The notes below the pieces were generated by a model. It worked only from the letters and a program-made list of their open reading frames with translations, did not search any database and had not been told where the DNA came from. A DNA stretch of 64,000 nt from Salinimicrobium sediminis (GTDB taxonomy: Bacteria > Bacteroidota > Bacteroidia > Flavobacteriales > Flavobacteriaceae): positions 372,001-436,000 of the forward strand of contig NZ_OCMF01000001.1 in assembly GCF_900215295.1 (NCBI RefSeq). Reading direction: 5' to 3'. Every line of letters starts with the position of its first letter. The stretch's first letter is position 1. Below, in pieces: positions 23,588 to 31,756 of this stretch. The translations under genes were made by a program, and so were the position numbers.

Positions 23588-25963
23588 ATGAAAAACTTTT
23601 ACAGTTTATTCGTGGTGGTGGCGTTGCTTTCCGGCATCTCCGTTTTTGCCCAACTTCCACCCCGAATTGCAGAACTTCAAAAAAAGTATGAATCATATTT
23701 TGATTTAAACAGGGAAACAATTTTTCTCCACCTTAATAAAACTGCCGTTGTTCCCAACGAGGATCTCTGGCTTTCTGCCTATGTCTACAATAACAAACTG
23801 GACCTTCCAAACCGGCAAACGGTCAATCTTAATGTGCAGGTGTATGACGAGAATGGTGAGTATATAGACTCCCATATCGTTTTTATATCGGAAGGAAAGG
23901 GATCGGTTTTTCTGGATCTTGATCCTGAAAAATATAAACCCGGACACTATTTTTTAAAGGCTTCTACGGCTTATATGCAAAACTTCGAGGAAGACCAGTC
24001 TTACATACAAGGCTTCACCGTAATTGGACAGGATGAGGAACCTCCTTTAGTTACAAAAGAGCGTGATTTACAGTTATTACCCGAAGGGGGAGTTCTTTTA
24101 ACAGGAGCTATTAATTCTGTTGGTGTAAAACTTATAAATGAAAAAGGGGAAGGGGCCAGATTTCAAAACGCTGTACTGTTAGATTCAGGACAAAATGAGA
24201 TCACCAGGTTTGATTCCAATAAATTCGGAATGGCAAGATTCTTTTTTACTCCTGAAAAGGAAAAAAATTATAGGGTTGTTTTAAAGACCGAAACGGGAGA
24301 AGAAATTTCGAAAGAAATAGCAGAGCCGGAAAAACAAGGTTTTTCACTCGTCAGCATTGATAGAGGTGATCATTTCCTGTTCACCATAAGAACTAATAAG
24401 GCTACTCAAAATTCAATTAAAGACAAAGATTTTCTTATTGCCTTACATAAAGATGGAAACCTGAAGACCTTGAATTTCAGTTTTACAGAAAGCAACCTGG
24501 AAGCTAATATAATTGTTAGCAAAGATCACTCTTTTGGAGGCGTAAATACGGTTACAGTTTTCGACCCACAATTGCAACCGGTATTGGAGCGTAAGATCTT
24601 TAACTCCAATAAAATTAAGAGAGGCAGGATTGTTTCCGAAAGAAGAGCCTTGCAAATGGACTCGCTTTTTATTGAACTTTCTTCATCTACCCCTTTACTC
24701 AGTGAGGCTTCTTTAAGTATTTCCGTTCTTCCCTCTGAAACTAAGGCATATCATCCCAAACATAATATTCTTTCAGCTTTTTTATTGAAACCCTATGTAA
24801 AAGGACATATTGAAGAAGCTTCTTATTACTTCTCTGATGGCAATAAAAACCGAAAGGCTTATGACCTGGATTTACTTTTACTCACCCAGGGGTGGAGTAA
24901 ATTTGACTGGAGTGAGGACAAATCCGGTATACCCGGGGAAAGGTTCGGGCCGGAAATAGGATTCACCATTGAAGGCAGCGTGATTGGCAGGAGGAAGAAA
25001 GAAAATGACCTTTTTATAAGATCTGAAAACACAGGATATTTTGAAATGGTGGAGCTCCAGAACAATGACAGGTTCTCTGTTAAAAATGCTTTCATTATTG
25101 ATAGCACCTTATTATCTTTTGGCGTATTGAATACCAGGAACGATAAAGTTTCGAAACCATCATTAACAGCAAAGATCCTCCCTATAAAAGACACTTCAAA
25201 TCATCCTACTGCTTTCAAGTCTTCGGAAAAATATTTTATCCCGGAGAAAAAAATTACGATCCCCGAAAATTTCCTTGGTGGCTCTATTGCCCTCGATACT
25301 GTTATGATCAAATCAGAAAAACAGGAAAAAGAAAAAGATCGCTATGAGTCTCAGGGGTTTGGTGAAGAAATTGAAATTACTGAAGCAGTGGCAAACAGAT
25401 TTCAGTTTATTACAGACTATCTTTCTACCAAAGGATTTGAAGTAACTCATGGCCATGGCACAGTTCAGGTGAAAAACCGGATGAGCTCTACCCTTAGCAG
25501 CAGTAACCGGAATGTATACCTCTACTGGAACGGTGCACCGATAGGTACCGACCATAGCATCCTTTACGGTTTACATTCCAGTGAAGTTGAATCGATTGTT
25601 ATTAATAAAATGGGATACGGAATGGGAGGTAATGGCTTTAATGGAGCGATTAGGATCACCACCAGAAAAGGTGGCCTAAGGCGTGATAGAACAGAAACTG
25701 TAAAAACCCTTATCGCAGGGAACGGATTTAGCACTAACAAAGAATTTTATTCTCCTAAATATAATTCTTACTCCAATAAGAATTTTCGCGACTATGGAGT
25801 CATTCATTGGGATTCTGATTTTATTATTGAACCAAATGGCCATAATATTCTCAAAATATTCAACGTATTACAGCCCAATGTAAACTTATACATTGAGGGA
25901 ATGAATGCGGATGGTATGTTATTTTCGGAGGTATTGACTGTACCCCTTACAAGTAATAAATAG
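23588..25963 (+). CDS. Surface/periplasmic protein with MG2-like N-terminus and TonB-plug-like C-terminal domain
   Basis: 791 residues with a signal peptide (ends SVFAQ). The first third has macroglobulin MG2-like features (ETIFLHLNKTAVVPNEDLWL, then KPGHYFLKASTAYM). A middle beta-rich part follows. Near residues 610-700 comes a plug-like domain (VYLYWNGAPIG, LHSSEVESIVINKMGYGMGG, GAIRITTRKGG), as in TonB-dependent receptors. There is no room for a 22-strand barrel after it, so it is not a full receptor. Families with this layout occur next to or instead of receptors in Bacteroidota; the role is unknown. Probably anchored at or exported to the outer membrane. Confidence 0.75.
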   Translation: MKNFYSLFVVVALLSGISVFAQLPPRIAELQKKYESYFDLNRETIFLHLNKTAVVPNEDLWLSAYVYNNKLDLPNRQTVNLNVQVYDENGEYIDSHIVFISEGKGSVFLDLDPEKYKPGHYFLKASTAYMQNFEEDQSYIQGFTVIGQDEEPPLVTKERDLQLLPEGGVLLTGAINSVGVKLINEKGEGARFQNAVLLDSGQNEITRFDSNKFGMARFFFTPEKEKNYRVVLKTETGEEISKEIAEPEKQGFSLVSIDRGDHFLFTIRTNKATQNSIKDKDFLIALHKDGNLKTLNFSFTESNLEANIIVSKDHSFGGVNTVTVFDPQLQPVLERKIFNSNKIKRGRIVSERRALQMDSLFIELSSSTPLLSEASLSISVLPSETKAYHPKHNILSAFLLKPYVKGHIEEASYYFSDGNKNRKAYDLDLLLLTQGWSKFDWSEDKSGIPGERFGPEIGFTIEGSVIGRRKKENDLFIRSENTGYFEMVELQNNDRFSVKNAFIIDSTLLSFGVLNTRNDKVSKPSLTAKILPIKDTSNHPTAFKSSEKYFIPEKKITIPENFLGGSIALDTVMIKSEKQEKEKDRYESQGFGEEIEITEAVANRFQFITDYLSTKGFEVTHGHGTVQVKNRMSSTLSSSNRNVYLYWNGAPIGTDHSILYGLHSSEVESIVINKMGYGMGGNGFNGAIRITTRKGGLRRDRTETVKTLIAGNGFSTNKEFYSPKYNSYSNKNFRDYGVIHWDSDFIIEPNGHNILKIFNVLQPNVNLYIEGMNADGMLFSEVLTVPLTSNK

Positions 25964-26002
25964 TAAAGCTGAAAACGGTGGGTTAGATTAGAGGAGTAGG
26001 TT

Positions 26003-27280
26003 TCATTTCTTATAAACCTTCCCCTCCTTCATTACAAATTCTACTTCCTCAAGAGTTTTTATGTTCCTGGAAGGATCTTCTTTAACGGCTATAATATCTG
26101 CAAAAAACCCGGGAGCGATCTGTCCCAGTTCGTTTTCCATCTTCAGGATCTGTGCAGGAACAAGAGTTGCGGACTGGATAGCTTCCATTGCCGGCATTCC
26201 TGCCTCTACCATATAACCAAATTCTTTGGCATTTTTCCCATGTTCAAAAACTCCGGCATCTGTACCAAAAGCTATTTTTACTCCTCTTTTATAAGCTTTT
26301 CCAAAGGTATTCTGGATCTTGGGACCTATTTCCCGGGCCTTAGGCACTACGAGTTCGGGATAATAGTTTTTTATTTCAGATTTTTCGGTCACTTCTTTCC
26401 CGGCGGTAATAGTAGGAACAAGATAGGTACCGTGCTGTTTCATAAGATCCATGGTAGCTTCGCTCATAAGGGTCCCGTGTTCAATTGTAGTCACACCTCC
26501 CTTTATTGCACGCTGCATGCCTTCATCTCCATGGGCATGGGCAGCAACATGAAAATCATAATCTTTAGCCATATCTACAATAGCTTTAATCTCTTCAAGA
26601 GTAAACTGCGGATTGGAACTACTTTTCGCCACACTTAACACGCCGCCGGTAGCGGTGATCTTGATAAGATCTGCACCATTTTTATAGCGCTGGCGAACTG
26701 CTTTTTTGGCATCTTCCACACTGTTCACTACTCCTTCTTTAGGACCCGGATCTCCGGCTAATTCCCGGTTCATTCCGTTGGAAGGATCGGCGTGACCACC
26801 TGTGGTCGCCAGTGATTTTCCGGAAGTAAAGATACGGGGGCCCTTCACTTTACCTTTGTTGATGGCATTACGCAAAGCTATATTCACACCGGAACCACCC
26901 AGATCTCTAACCGTGGTGAATCCTGCCAATAAGGTAGTTTCAGCAAAACCTACTGAATTAAAAGCATCATCGGCTTCATTGTTGGTGAAACGCTCAAGGT
27001 ATTTGGAAGGATTGGTCTCACTTTCCAGATGCACATGCATATCTGTTAAACCCGGAAGCACATACATATCCCGCAAGTCAATGAGACTGTCTGAAGTCTT
27101 TGCCGGCTGTACAAATCCTTTCTCCACACTTTTGATCTTATTGCCTGAAACAATGATGGTATGGTTACCAAGCACCTTCCCTGATTTGGTGTCAATCAAA
27201 TTTCCGCTTTGAATATAGATATCCTGTGCAGCAGCAGTAAATGTGAAGATTAGGCAAATTGCCGTCAAAAGTACTTTCAT
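26003..27280 (-). CDS. Secreted imidazolonepropionase-like amidohydrolase
   Basis: 425 residues with a signal peptide (ends FTAAAQ). Metal-site motifs in order: GLTDMHVHLE (about 74-83), a lysine in GADLIKITATGG (likely carboxylated bridge), AAHAHGDEGMQRA, TTIEHGTL and the catalytic aspartate in KIAFGTDAGVFEHG. This pattern matches the Xaa-Pro dipeptidase or prolidase-like amidohydrolases of Bacteroidota. It would hydrolyse a peptide or amide bond in the periplasm; the exact substrate is unknown. It converges on the surface protein gene and lies seven bases downstream of the DegT aminotransferase, so it is in one unit with it. Confidence 0.9.
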   Translation of the reverse strand: MKVLLTAICLIFTFTAAAQDIYIQSGNLIDTKSGKVLGNHTIIVSGNKIKSVEKGFVQPAKTSDSLIDLRDMYVLPGLTDMHVHLESETNPSKYLERFTNNEADDAFNSVGFAETTLLAGFTTVRDLGGSGVNIALRNAINKGKVKGPRIFTSGKSLATTGGHADPSNGMNRELAGDPGPKEGVVNSVEDAKKAVRQRYKNGADLIKITATGGVLSVAKSSSNPQFTLEEIKAIVDMAKDYDFHVAAHAHGDEGMQRAIKGGVTTIEHGTLMSEATMDLMKQHGTYLVPTITAGKEVTEKSEIKNYYPELVVPKAREIGPKIQNTFGKAYKRGVKIAFGTDAGVFEHGKNAKEFGYMVEAGMPAMEAIQSATLVPAQILKMENELGQIAPGFFADIIAVKEDPSRNIKTLEEVEFVMKEGKVYKK

Positions 27281-27287
27281 GTGAGAA

Positions 27288-28421
27288 TTATTGGTTAAGA
27301 AAATCTTTTATTGTCTTGGTAATATAGTCAATTTGTTCCTCATCCAGTTCTGTATGCATAGGCAGGGAGATCACTTCCTGTACCAATTGATTGGTCACCG
27401 GGAAATCGGCCTCATTGTAGCGTTCGTCCTTATAGGCTTTTTGGCTGTGAAGTGGAATTGGATAATAGACCCCGAAAGGAATTCCCTTTTCTAAAAGATG
27501 TTTTGCCAGGGCATCTCTTTTTCCATTAGCAATTTTGAGGGTGTATTGGTGATAGACATGAGTATCTGCTTCGCCTTCAGTAAATGGCACTATTACTCCC
27601 TCCACATCTTTAAAAGCTTCAGAATATTTGCGGGCAGCTTCCTGCCTCGCTTTATTGTATTCGTTTAGATTTGGAAGCTTAGCACGCAGCACCGCAGCCT
27701 GTATACTGTCCAACCTTGAATTCACTCCCACCACATCATGGTGATATCGCTCATACATCCCATGGTTTACAATTCCGCGGATGGTATGTGCCAATTCATC
27801 ATCATTGGTGAAGATCGCTCCCCCATCACCGTAACATCCAAGGTTTTTAGAAGGAAAAAAGGATGTGGAAGCCACATGACCTATGGCACCTGCCTTTTTG
27901 GTGTTACCATTTTTGAAATGATAATTGGCACCTATAGCCTGGGCGTTATCTTCAATTACATATAAACCATGCTCTTCCGCAATTTCCATGATGGCATCCA
28001 TATTGGCCGATTGTCCAAAAAGATGTACGGGAACTATAGCTTTGGTTTTTGGAGTGATCGCTTTCCTGATAGCTTCCGGATCGATGTTGAAGGTATCGGG
28101 CTCCACATCTACCAGGACCGGAGTCAACTGAAGCAGTGCAATGACTTCCACAGTTGCCGCAAAGGTAAAGTCGGCTGTGATCACTTCATCTCCGGGTTTC
28201 AATCCCAGACCCATCATTGCGATTTGCAGGGCGTCTGTTCCGTTGGCGCAGGGGATGACATGTTTTACATCCAGGTACTCTTCCAGTTCTTTTTGGAAAG
28301 ATTGTACCTCGGGCCCGTTAATAAAGGCGGTGGTATCTAAAACCTCTAAAATTGAATAATTTACAGTATCTTTTATCTTCTCATATTGACCTTTAAGATC
28401 AACCATTTGTATTTTTTTCAT
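27288..28421 (-). CDS. DegT/DnrJ/EryC1/StrS aminotransferase
   Basis: 377 residues from MKKIQMVDLKGQYEKIKD; an earlier in-frame ATG would add 16 residues not typical of the family. Features: IPCANGTDALQIAMMGLGLKPGD, DVEPDTFNIDPEAI, VIEDNAQAIGA and the Schiff-base lysine in SFFPSKNLGCYGDGGAIFTND. Such PLP enzymes transfer an amino group to a keto sugar bound to a nucleotide, for surface polysaccharide. The KDO transferase gene is divergent and 84 bp away, which fits an envelope glycan context. Confidence 0.92.
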   Translation of the reverse strand: MKKIQMVDLKGQYEKIKDTVNYSILEVLDTTAFINGPEVQSFQKELEEYLDVKHVIPCANGTDALQIAMMGLGLKPGDEVITADFTFAATVEVIALLQLTPVLVDVEPDTFNIDPEAIRKAITPKTKAIVPVHLFGQSANMDAIMEIAEEHGLYVIEDNAQAIGANYHFKNGNTKKAGAIGHVASTSFFPSKNLGCYGDGGAIFTNDDELAHTIRGIVNHGMYERYHHDVVGVNSRLDSIQAAVLRAKLPNLNEYNKARQEAARKYSEAFKDVEGVIVPFTEGEADTHVYHQYTLKIANGKRDALAKHLLEKGIPFGVYYPIPLHSQKAYKDERYNEADFPVTNQLVQEVISLPMHTELDEEQIDYITKTIKDFLNQ

Positions 28422-28505
28422 CTCGTAAAGTTGTAAGCACGAAAATACAAAGAATGCCACCTTTCTCAATGGGTTTTTCTTAATTTAGCACTCAAATCAC
28501 CGGCT

Positions 28506-29744
28506 TTGCATTTCCTTTATAATTTCCTTGTTAATACTACCGAAAAGCTATTACCTCTGTCGGGCAGGTTCAATGAGAAACTGAAGCTTTTTACTGAAGG
28601 CAGAAGGGGGCTTTTTGAAAAACTTGCTTCGGAAATTTCCCCACAGGACAAGACCATTTTAATACATGCAGCTTCTTTGGGGGAATATGAACAGGCTGTT
28701 CCCGTGATCTTAAAGCTGAAAGAGATCTTTCCGAAACATAAGATCGTATTGAGTTTTTTCTCCCCTTCGGGCTATGAAGTAAAAAAAGATAGATCTCTGG
28801 CAGATGTAGTGACTTATCTCCCTTTGGATACCCAAAAAAATGCCGAAGGATTTCTTGACCTGGTGCACCCCGATTGGGTGCTGTTCGTAAAATATGAATT
28901 CTGGCCTAATTTATTGAGAACGCTCCAAAAAAGGAATATCAGAAGTCTTTTAATTTCCGGAGCATTTAGGGAAGATCAGCTGTTTTTTAAGCCCTACGGA
29001 AGATGGATGCAGAAATACCTGGAGGCTCTTGAGTTTTTCTTTCTGCAGAATAAAAGCTCCCTTGAATTGCTTCAGGGTATAGGATTTGAAAATGCAAGAG
29101 TAAGTGGAGATACCCGCTATGATCGCGTCTCGGCACAACTGGAACAAGACAACCGGCTCATTTTTATTGAAGAATTCCTGCAGGATAAGCTCTGTTTGGT
29201 TGCCGGCAGCACCTGGCCCGAAGATGAAGAACTGCTGGTAGATTACCTTAATGCAGCAGGAGACGAAGTGAAATTTATCATTGCACCACATACTTTAAAA
29301 AAGGAAAAGATCAGGGACCTGCAGGAGAAAGTAAAGGTACCCACAGTCCTTTATTCAGATAAAGCAGATAAAAAATTAGAAGATTACAAGGTGTTTGTCA
29401 TAGATACCATTGGATTGCTCACCCGCATCTACAGCTATGCAGATATAGCTTATGTAGGAGGCGCAGCGGGAGACACAGGTCTTCATAATGTGCTGGAGCC
29501 TGCTGCCTTTGGGATTCCTGTGATCATTGGAAAAAACTATTCCAAATTTCCGGAAGCCTCAGCTTTAAAAGAGGCCGGAGCATTGTTTTCAGTAAAAAGC
29601 AAGGAGGAGGCCGCCGAAGTTTTAAACAGGCTGTTGCAGAATGAAGATTTCAGAAGAAGAAAGGGAAAGGCAGCGGCAGATCTTATTGAAGAACAGCGTG
29701 GGGCAACACTAATGATTTCAGACTATCTCCTAAAAAACAAATAA
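28506..29744 (+). CDS. kdtA: 3-deoxy-D-manno-octulosonic acid (KDO) transferase
   Basis: 412 residues from a TTG start (MHFLYNFLVN). The Glycos_transf_N pattern is clear: IHAASLGEYEQAVPVI with the catalytic glutamate, LSFFSPSGYEV, LVHPDWVLFVKYEFWPNLL, then the GT-B donor domain with GSTWPEDEELL, YVGGAAGDTGLHNVLEPAAFGIPVIIG. It adds KDO from CMP-KDO to the lipid A precursor at the inner membrane. In flavobacteria a single KDO (often phosphorylated) is common. An N-terminal hydrophobic stretch could serve as membrane contact. Confidence 0.95.
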   Translation: MHFLYNFLVNTTEKLLPLSGRFNEKLKLFTEGRRGLFEKLASEISPQDKTILIHAASLGEYEQAVPVILKLKEIFPKHKIVLSFFSPSGYEVKKDRSLADVVTYLPLDTQKNAEGFLDLVHPDWVLFVKYEFWPNLLRTLQKRNIRSLLISGAFREDQLFFKPYGRWMQKYLEALEFFFLQNKSSLELLQGIGFENARVSGDTRYDRVSAQLEQDNRLIFIEEFLQDKLCLVAGSTWPEDEELLVDYLNAAGDEVKFIIAPHTLKKEKIRDLQEKVKVPTVLYSDKADKKLEDYKVFVIDTIGLLTRIYSYADIAYVGGAAGDTGLHNVLEPAAFGIPVIIGKNYSKFPEASALKEAGALFSVKSKEEAAEVLNRLLQNEDFRRRKGKAAADLIEEQRGATLMISDYLLKNK

Positions 29745-29792
29745 AAAAGAGGCTTTCTTCATGGCTGCCTCAGCACTTTCTTCAAAGACTTC

Positions 29793-29822
29793 TTTGGATA
29801 TATAAAAAATAGTTTAAATTTG
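29793..29822 (+). promoter_or_regulatory. Promoter of the twin acidic lipoproteins
   Basis: TTTG and TAAATTTG are separated by 18 bases, the best complete match to the flavobacterial consensus in the window. The start codon follows 24 bases later. Confidence 0.65.
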
Positions 29823-29846
29823 TTTTAACTAATTAAACATACTAAC

Positions 29847-30086
29847 ATGAAAAAATTATTTTTAGGATTACTTGTAGCTGCATTTACTCTTTCTATCTAC
29901 TCTTGTAGAGAAACAACTGAGGAAAATGTAGAAACTGACATTGAAGAAGTAGAAACTGATCTTGAAGAGGCAGGAGACGACATCGAAGAAGGTCTTGAAG
30001 AGACAGGAGACGAGATAGAGCAAGCTGGTGAAGAAGCCGGTCAGGAGATCGATGAAGAAATTCACGAAACTGACGATATGCAGTAG
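29847..30086 (+). CDS. Small acidic lipoprotein, twin 1
   Basis: 79 residues. A lipoprotein signal (hydrophobic core then SIYSCRETT, cysteine about residue 20) is followed by an almost purely acidic, helical-looking region built from repeats such as VETDIEE, VETDLEE and AGDDIEE with a seven-residue step. No Lys or aromatic residue lies in the repeat. It looks like a long amphipathic helix on the membrane surface. Function unknown. It has its own promoter and terminator, and a paralogue follows. Confidence 0.75.
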   Translation: MKKLFLGLLVAAFTLSIYSCRETTEENVETDIEEVETDLEEAGDDIEEGLEETGDEIEQAGEEAGQEIDEEIHETDDMQ

Positions 30087-30108
30087 GCATTTTTCTTCAA
30101 AAAATTTC

Positions 30109-30136
30109 AAGCCATAAGTTCTCTTATGGCTTTTTT
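30109..30136 (+). terminator. Terminator between the twin lipoproteins
   Basis: 10-bp stem AAGCCATAAG/CTTATGGCTT, 4-base loop, six T. Confidence 0.85.
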
Positions 30137-30154
30137 AGATTAAAAGAAAAAGAT

Positions 30155-30379
30155 ATGAAAAAGCTGTTTTTAAGTTTTGTGGTCGCAGTATTTACTTTAA
30201 CTGCTTATTCCTGCAGGGAAACCACTCAGGAAAAGACCGAAGATGCTCTTGAAGCAATTGGCGAGGACGTGGAAGACGGAACCCGTCGTGCCGCTGAAGA
30301 GATCGAAGAAGGAGCTGAGAAAGTCGAACAGGAGATCGATGAAGAAATTCACGAGACCGACGACCAGGTTCAACAGTAA
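30155..30379 (+). CDS. Small acidic lipoprotein, twin 2
   Basis: 74 residues. It shares with twin 1 the start MKKLFL, the lipobox YSCRETT and the end QEIDEEIHETDDQ; a stretch of about 26 bases in the last part is identical between the two genes, which points to a recent duplication or gene conversion. The middle is less acidic, with GTRRAAEEIEEGAEKVEQ. Its own terminator follows. Confidence 0.75.
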   Translation: MKKLFLSFVVAVFTLTAYSCRETTQEKTEDALEAIGEDVEDGTRRAAEEIEEGAEKVEQEIDEEIHETDDQVQQ

Positions 30380-30402
30380 AATCTGATTTGAAAATCATTT
30401 AT

Positions 30403-30432
30403 AAGCCGCTCCTGTTGAGCGGCTTTTATTTT
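30403..30432 (+). terminator. Terminator after twin 2
   Basis: 8-bp GC-rich stem AAGCCGCT/AGCGGCTT, 7-base loop, T-rich tail. Confidence 0.8.
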
Positions 30433-30466
30433 AATAATTCCTTACCTTAAGGAGAGAAAGTAAACG

Positions 30467-31384
30467 ATGAAAATAGCTGCTTTTTTCCTTTTACTACCAC
30501 TGTTCTTAACTACTGCCTGTATGAGATCCATCACAGAACTGTCCAACCCCAACGTTCAGGTTATCGGACACAGGGGCCATGTCTCAGCCTATCCCGAAAA
30601 TAGCATCGAAGGATTTATTAGCGCTGTTGCCCTGGGAGCCGATGCTTTGGAGATGGATCTGGTTATTTCTAAAGATCATCAGGTAGTTGTCTCTCACGAA
30701 CCATATATGAAAGCGTCTTATATGATCTCTCCTGAAGGTAAAAGGATCAATAAGAATGGAGAAAGAGATTATAATCTATACGAAATGCCTTATGACAGTA
30801 TTCAACAATATATTCTCGGAATGTTGCCCAATGCTAAATTCCGCAAGCAGAGGCAAATTAACACTCATAAACCATTATTGACCTCGGTTTTAGATACTGT
30901 GCAAGCATTTATAAAGCATCAGAATCTGGAACCTGTAAAATATTATCTGGAAATAAAATCAGATCCCGGGGAATATAACATTTTTCAGCCACAACCGGAG
31001 GAGTTTGCAGCTGTGGTCATGGAGATAGTAAAGGAAAAAAATCTTGAGGACCAGGTCGTCCTGATGTCCTTTGACAGTAACATTATCAATACCATCCAAA
31101 ACAAGTATCCCCATATTAAAGTTTCCTACCTGCTGTACAGGAAAGGTATAGAAAAAGGCCTCAGGGAATTAACTATACAACCCGAATATATAAGCCCATA
31201 TTATAAGCAGTTAAAAAATGCACAAACAGTAACCTCTTTACAAAACCGGGGATTAAAAGTAGTTCCCTGGACTGTAAACAGGAAAAATGATATTTTAAAT
31301 ATGTTAAACTATGGGGTAGACGGGATCATAACCGACTATCCCGAACCTGTGCTCAAAGAGAAGAATAAACTCAGCCCGAAATAA
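30467..31384 (+). CDS. Glycerophosphodiester phosphodiesterase, lipoprotein form
   Basis: 305 residues. Lipoprotein signal ending TTACMRS. The GDPD catalytic pattern is VIGHRGHVSAYPENSIEGF (first His and Arg, later Glu of the metal site), LGADALEMDLVISKDHQVVVSHEPYM (metal ligands and second His), and late KVVPWTVNRKNDI, GVDGIITDYPEP. It cleaves glycerophosphodiesters to glycerol-3-phosphate and an alcohol, here likely in the periplasm or on the membrane surface. Its stop codon directly abuts the stop of the converging response regulator gene. Confidence 0.93.
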   Translation: MKIAAFFLLLPLFLTTACMRSITELSNPNVQVIGHRGHVSAYPENSIEGFISAVALGADALEMDLVISKDHQVVVSHEPYMKASYMISPEGKRINKNGERDYNLYEMPYDSIQQYILGMLPNAKFRKQRQINTHKPLLTSVLDTVQAFIKHQNLEPVKYYLEIKSDPGEYNIFQPQPEEFAAVVMEIVKEKNLEDQVVLMSFDSNIINTIQNKYPHIKVSYLLYRKGIEKGLRELTIQPEYISPYYKQLKNAQTVTSLQNRGLKVVPWTVNRKNDILNMLNYGVDGIITDYPEPVLKEKNKLSPK

Positions 31385-31753
31385 CTATTTATTAGCCATT
31401 ACTTCATTGATCTTGGCGATCAAATCTTCCATTTCAAATGGTTTGGCTATAAAATCATTTGCACCCGCTTCCCGGCATTTCTTTCCCGCGTCATGTAGTG
31501 CAGACATCATAAGCACGGGTGTATCTTTTGTCTCCTCGTTGTTGCGCAATCTTGCACACACATCTGTTCCATTGACGCCTGAGATGAGCATGTCCAAAAG
31601 AACAAGATCAATATCGTTTTCTACAATTAGCCTTTCCGTTTCTTCCGGCTTCGGGGTAACTGTAACTGTATACTTATAATATTCCAGCAGGGTTTTCAGC
31701 ATTTCGCCAATTCCGGAATCATCGTCAACAACAAGAATTTTATTATTTTCCAT
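31385..31753 (-). CDS. Single-domain response regulator
   Basis: 122 residues, a receiver domain alone. KILVVDDDSGIGEML holds the acidic pocket, DIDLVLLDMLI the phosphorylated aspartate (about residue 54), VLMMSALHD the Ser/Thr switch and FIAKPFEMEDL the conserved lysine. No DNA-binding output is present, so it signals through proteins. It lies three bases behind the multi-PAS histidine kinase, whose transmitter is the natural phosphate donor. Confidence 0.93.
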   Translation of the reverse strand: MENNKILVVDDDSGIGEMLKTLLEYYKYTVTVTPKPEETERLIVENDIDLVLLDMLISGVNGTDVCARLRNNEETKDTPVLMMSALHDAGKKCREAGANDFIAKPFEMEDLIAKINEVMANK

Positions 31754-31756
31754 AAC

